From NCBI RefSeq assembly GCF_036898095.1, contig NC_090725.1:319954091-320018090 (forward strand): a DNA stretch of 64,000 nucleotides, in the 5' to 3' direction. This document shows, piece after piece, positions 60,726 through 64,000 of the stretch (its first letter is position 1; every line of letters starts with the position of its first letter). This DNA comes from Palaemon carinicauda. Its lineage: Eukaryota > Arthropoda > Malacostraca > Decapoda > Palaemonidae. The notes beneath the pieces were generated by a model, which saw only the letters and a list, made by a program, of their open reading frames with translations, did no database searches and was not told the DNA's origin. The translations under genes and the position numbers were made by a program.

Positions 60726-62940
60726 GATAGTTCACAGGCGAGCGATGACACGTAGGCAAGCGATGGCTTACTGCAGGAATCGAGCTGGCGCTCGTGCGAT
60801 GGAACACCGTTGGTTCGCGCGCGGGCGAACATTGGTGCGCATGTGCGCGGGCACGTGGGCATGAGGTCGCGCGGGCCTGTGGGTGCATGGTCGCGTAGGC
60901 ACGTGGGCGCGCGGCTGAGCGCAGGCGGTCGGGAGACCGGTGGCGCGTAGGCGGGCGATGGCGCGTTGACGAGCGATGGTGCGTTAACAAAACGCTAGCG
61001 CGCAGGCGAAGAATCGCGCGGGCGCGTAGGAGGTCGCGAGCGATGGCGCGTCTTGGCGAGAGATGGCCTGTAGTCGAGAGATGGCCTGTAGGCGAGTGAA
61101 GGCACGTTGGCAAGGGACGGCTCGTTGGCGAGCGGTGGTGCGTTAACAAACGCTAGCGCACAGGCGGAGAATTGCGCGGGTGCGTAGGAGGTCGCGAGCG
61201 ATGGCGCGTCTTGGCGAGAGATGGCCTGTAGGCGAGAGATGGCCTGTAGACGAGTGAAGGCACGTTGGCAAGCGACGGCGCGTTGGCGAGCGGTGGTGCG
61301 TTAACAAACGCTAGCGCATAGGCGGAGAATTGCGCGGGTGCGTAGGAGATTGCTGACGCGTAAGAGACTAGGGACGGTTGACGGTCGAGCGCTGATGCGA
61401 TCTGTCAATCAGGCGATCCTGGACGCTCAGGAAAAACCGTTGGCGCCCATGGTGCGTGGCAGGAAAGGGAGCGCAGATGTGCGCTGGCGATTTGAAGAAA
61501 GCTGGCGCACAGAAGGACAGAAGTAAAGGTGAGCGCTGGCGAGCGGGCGGAAGATCTACGGCAAGACTCAGCTACCAGAGATCGTGGTCCACAGCAGGCG
61601 AGCGCTAGATCGCTACTGATGGTGTCCAGGGAACCTGTAACGTGTGGAAGATTGATAGCGAGCAGGCGATCGATGGCGTGTTGGTGAACACCGGCGCGTA
61701 GGCAAGCGATGGTGCGTCGGCGCATGGTGGCGCTTGCGCGCAGGTGAAAGATCACGTGGGCGGTCAGGAGATCGCCGACGCGCTGGGGATCGTTGACGCG
61801 CAGATCACTGACAAGCAGGCGAACGTTGACGTGTCTGTGGTCGCTGGCGAGCTGGTGATCGCTAGCGAGCAGAAGGGCGACGCGTGGGATCCTGTGCGTA
61901 CAGTAGCTTTAGAAGCACGCATAGGTGACCGCGAGCGTTGCTGCAGTGGAACAGGCTGACGAGCCGGATCGCAAGGGCCAGGAGAGAAGAGTCCTATTCC
62001 AAGACCTGAACCGAAGTTCTAGGTCGCGCGGGCGAACGTGGGCGCACAGGGCGCGTATCAGGAACTGGGAGCGCAGGTGCGCTCTGACGGGCAGGAGATC
62101 TAGAGCGCTCAGGAGACCGATAGCGCGCAGGCGCACAACAGGAACAGCAGGATGTTCGGAGTCCTCAGGAGAGCGCTGGCGAGCAGAGGGGCGATGATCA
62201 TCAGGAGCGCTGACGACCAGGAGAGTGCTGGCGATCAGGAGAACGCTGACGAGCAGGAGAGCGCCTGTGCGGTAACACTGCAGAAGGGCGCGCAAGGGAA
62301 GCACCCACACCGTGGGAGGCAACCCTTTGCCCCGAAGAGACCGTTGCCCGTCGGATGAAAAGGTCCGACTGCTGTCCATCTACACCAGGGGCGGAAGGTC
62401 TGGAAGGTGCTGGAGATCGATCCCCAGAGAGATCTAAGCAGGTAGGAGCTGCAGGCTGCATACGACGAGGAGAAGATTCAAAAAGGCGCCTCTTAGTACC
62501 CTTATAGGGAGAAGGGAGGCCCTTATGACGTAGCGGACGGAGAGCCTTACAGCGAAGGCGGCCAACAGCAACAACAGCAGAAGAGTTCTCCGAAGAGGAG
62601 TCTCTATGAGTGTCCTCCCTCGCGAACGAAAGAGAAACACTTCGTAGAAGAGACGGGTCAACCAGTGACCTAAAAACAGCAATCCTCCGAAGAGGGGCTC
62701 CTGCAGTTGCCCAGCCCCTTGAGCGTAACTGCAGGGGCAACTGCTCAGCACCAAGAGCATAGTCACACGAAAAAAAGGCAAGAGGAGATCCCCCAAAGGG
62801 AAAAAACTCAAGCCTGGACAGGAAAACTTCCCTCAGAAGGAAAGTTACCCACCCAAGGAGGCAAGCCTCCAGTGTGTTCTAACATGAACTGGAGAGCTGT
62901 CAGTCGTCACGGGAGTACTTCCAGGAGAAGGAGACACGCC
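60726..62940 (-). pseudogene. DIRS gag remnant (el4), right part, repeat-rich
   Basis: Arg-rich gag N-terminal half. On the minus strand RSPARQRSPDRQHSPGRQRS (about 62200-62260) is an RS/RSP repeat, and THHRSPTSRP, RHRSPDRLRS-like words follow at 60900-61100. Upstream, at about 62460-62600, there is KGTKRRLFESSPRRMQP. The frame changes repeatedly between the open segments 62201-62740, 61909-62379 and 60631-61149. A start codon cannot be fixed. Function inferred only from position equivalent to el3 gag. Confidence 0.55.
60979..61370. repeat. About 158-bp higher-order tandem repeat in el4 gag
   Basis: GTGCGTTAACAAA(A)CGCTAGCGC recurs at 60979, 61139 and 61296, with TCGCGAGCGATGGCGCGTCT and GAGAGATGGCCTGTAG between. 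Units of 160 and 157 bp built from a shorter GGCGAGCGATGGCGCGT-type motif. Confidence 0.9.
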
Positions 62941-63699
62941 CCTGACAAAAATCTATAGGGGAGGCAGCAACAGCAGATTCCCCAGACCTCAACAAGACAG
63001 CTCACTCCGTTGTCACAATACAGAAACGACTAGATCGTTAACTGTGAAAAAGAAAAACAAAAGTCATTAGTTAACATTCATTCCCCTGGGAAGACTCCGA
63101 AGAGGAATCCCGAGGGAAAAGAACACAAGAATTACACAACAGGCACGTGCCCTCAAAACCACTTACACTCACGGAAGGAGAGCTGTAACCAACACAGAAT
63201 CATAACTATTATAATTATGTAATTATGTAATTTAAATATGAATGTTCACTAATGAAAGAACGAAAACCCCGAAAGGAATCGTTCTACAAAAACTGAAAAG
63301 ACAACAAATACAATTAGATTCATAAACTAATCGAGACAAAAAGTATGGCGTAGCGCCCCCACCCACACGGGAAGGAAGCTACTCAGACGTAGTAAAGGTA
63401 TAACGTAGTAAAGGGTGAACGGCCTCAAAAGAGAGAGAAAGACCGTAGTCAAACTCGAACACGACCCATGAAATTACACCGTGGTGGCCTAACTGCCGAG
63501 GGCTCCACGGAGATATCGTACACTACACACACAAGCACGAACTCTGAAAAGGACACTTACTGATTTCTATACTCAAATATATACATAAACACAAATTTTT
63601 TTTTACATATATTGAGTATAAGAAAAGTAAGTGATTAAGTAAAGACTAAACAAATAATGGCTGCCAAGCGAGGACGAAGACAGGCACGTCTGTCCATCG
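62941..63699 (-). other. 5' untranslated / leader region of DIRS el4
   Basis: No coding frame. Lies between the gag-like segment and the terminal repeat, and by order corresponds to el3 46720-46840. Includes a T-run at about 63597-63603 and AT-rich sequence. Confidence 0.5.
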
Positions 63700-63894
63700 T
63701 CCGAGCCAAAAGTGAAGTGAGACATTTCACCGGTGTGTGAGGGAGGGAGGGGTAGCAAGCTACCCCTCCCCCTACCCCTGCTAACTAGCGCGGGGTAGGA
63801 AACCCTCGTTAAAATCTAATGGCTCGTCATTTCAGCTACGCCGAAAGTAATACCCAATGTAAATAGCGTGGTTTGTATTTCGGTTACGGAACAA
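63700..63894 (-). repeat. 5' terminal repeat of DIRS el4
   Basis: Contains CACCGGTGTGTGAGGGAGGG, GTAGCAAGCTACCCCTCC (itself palindromic) and GTTTGTATTTCGGTTACGGA. Inverted partner of 47720-47890 and 48015-48050. 63895-64000 beyond it is short flanking sequence with nothing recognised. Confidence 0.88.
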
Positions 63895-64000
63895 CTGCAT
63901 AATTCCCATCATTAAAAGTGTCACACAGATATAGGCACATCCCTCAATGAAGGTGAACCTAACCAAAGAGCTAGTAGATCAGGAACTCTACAGAGTATCC

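Larger units (their letters stand above)
47697..63894 (-). mobile_element. DIRS element el4 (family B), full span with nested insertions
   Basis: 16.2-kb footprint of one DIRS element whose own sequence is about 47697-50320, 52768-53041, 53161-54933 and 60726-63894. The termini match: the left begins TGACAAATTCGGAGATAATT at 47699, the right ends TTTGTATTTCGGTTACGGAA at about 63891, and an internal complementary region at about 47955-48035 contains both in reverse. The same block (CACCGGTGTGTGAGGGAGGG at the right) appears inverted at 47770-47890. Coding parts are badly decayed. Confidence 0.85.

Noticed and set aside
1..64000. CRISPR array, bacterial operons or prophage
   Set aside because: The repeats here are eukaryotic micro/minisatellites and retrotransposon ends; there are no cas genes, no spaced identical direct repeats with unique spacers, and no prokaryotic gene organisation.

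Overview
The window is eukaryotic intergenic or intronic DNA that has been packed with retrotransposons. I see no convincing host protein-coding gene. The mix points to an arthropod and most likely a decapod crustacean (shrimp, crayfish or crab): several families of DIRS-type tyrosine-recombinase retrotransposons, a CsRn1-like Gypsy element, several LINE families, long (CT)n tracts and a large minisatellite. Species cannot be fixed from sequence alone.

Layout. 1-5018: plus-strand DIRS element (el1; family A), gag-like, RT/RNase H/methyltransferase-like and tyrosine recombinase (YR) frames, cut by the left window edge. 5020-7490: decayed DIRS element (el2; family B) with an internal deletion. 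7560-8150: LINE relic. 8150-27590: mostly AT-rich non-coding DNA holding truncated LINE 3' ends, an old SINE-like copy, a doubtful LINE RT relic, four dinucleotide microsatellites, a 29-bp minisatellite of about 2.2 kb (14.7-16.9 kb), and several large imperfect hairpins. 27720-30329: minus-strand LINE-A. 32636-37049: minus-strand CsRn1-like Gypsy element with two 254-bp LTRs, 4-bp target duplication, PBS, PPT, gag and pol. 37197-38845: two repeats that carry the 3' tail of LINE-B. 38997-47012: minus-strand DIRS el3 (family B), interrupted by a 537-bp LINE-C insertion flanked by a 9-bp duplication. 47697-63894: minus-strand DIRS el4 (family B), itself split by LINE-B (about 50320-52768), by a full-length 5S rRNA sequence (53042-53160), and by a near-intact DIRS element of a third family (DIRS5, 54934-60725).

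How the parts fit. Three DIRS copies (el3, el4, DIRS5) retain the hallmark internal complementary region, which is the reverse complement of the element's two outer ends joined head to tail, as expected for a circular-intermediate mechanism. Relative ages can be read from nesting: el4 is older than LINE-B and DIRS5, and el3 is older than LINE-C. DIRS5 (one intact 901-codon RT frame, ATGA overlap with the upstream frame, 139-bp overlap with the YR frame, one apparent frameshift) and the Gypsy element (about 97% LTR identity by eye) are the youngest. The most unusual items are the complete 5S rRNA sequence embedded in a DIRS element, the DIRS5 element with its SAPV-type peptide repeats, and the SINE-like repeats sharing a tail with LINE-B.
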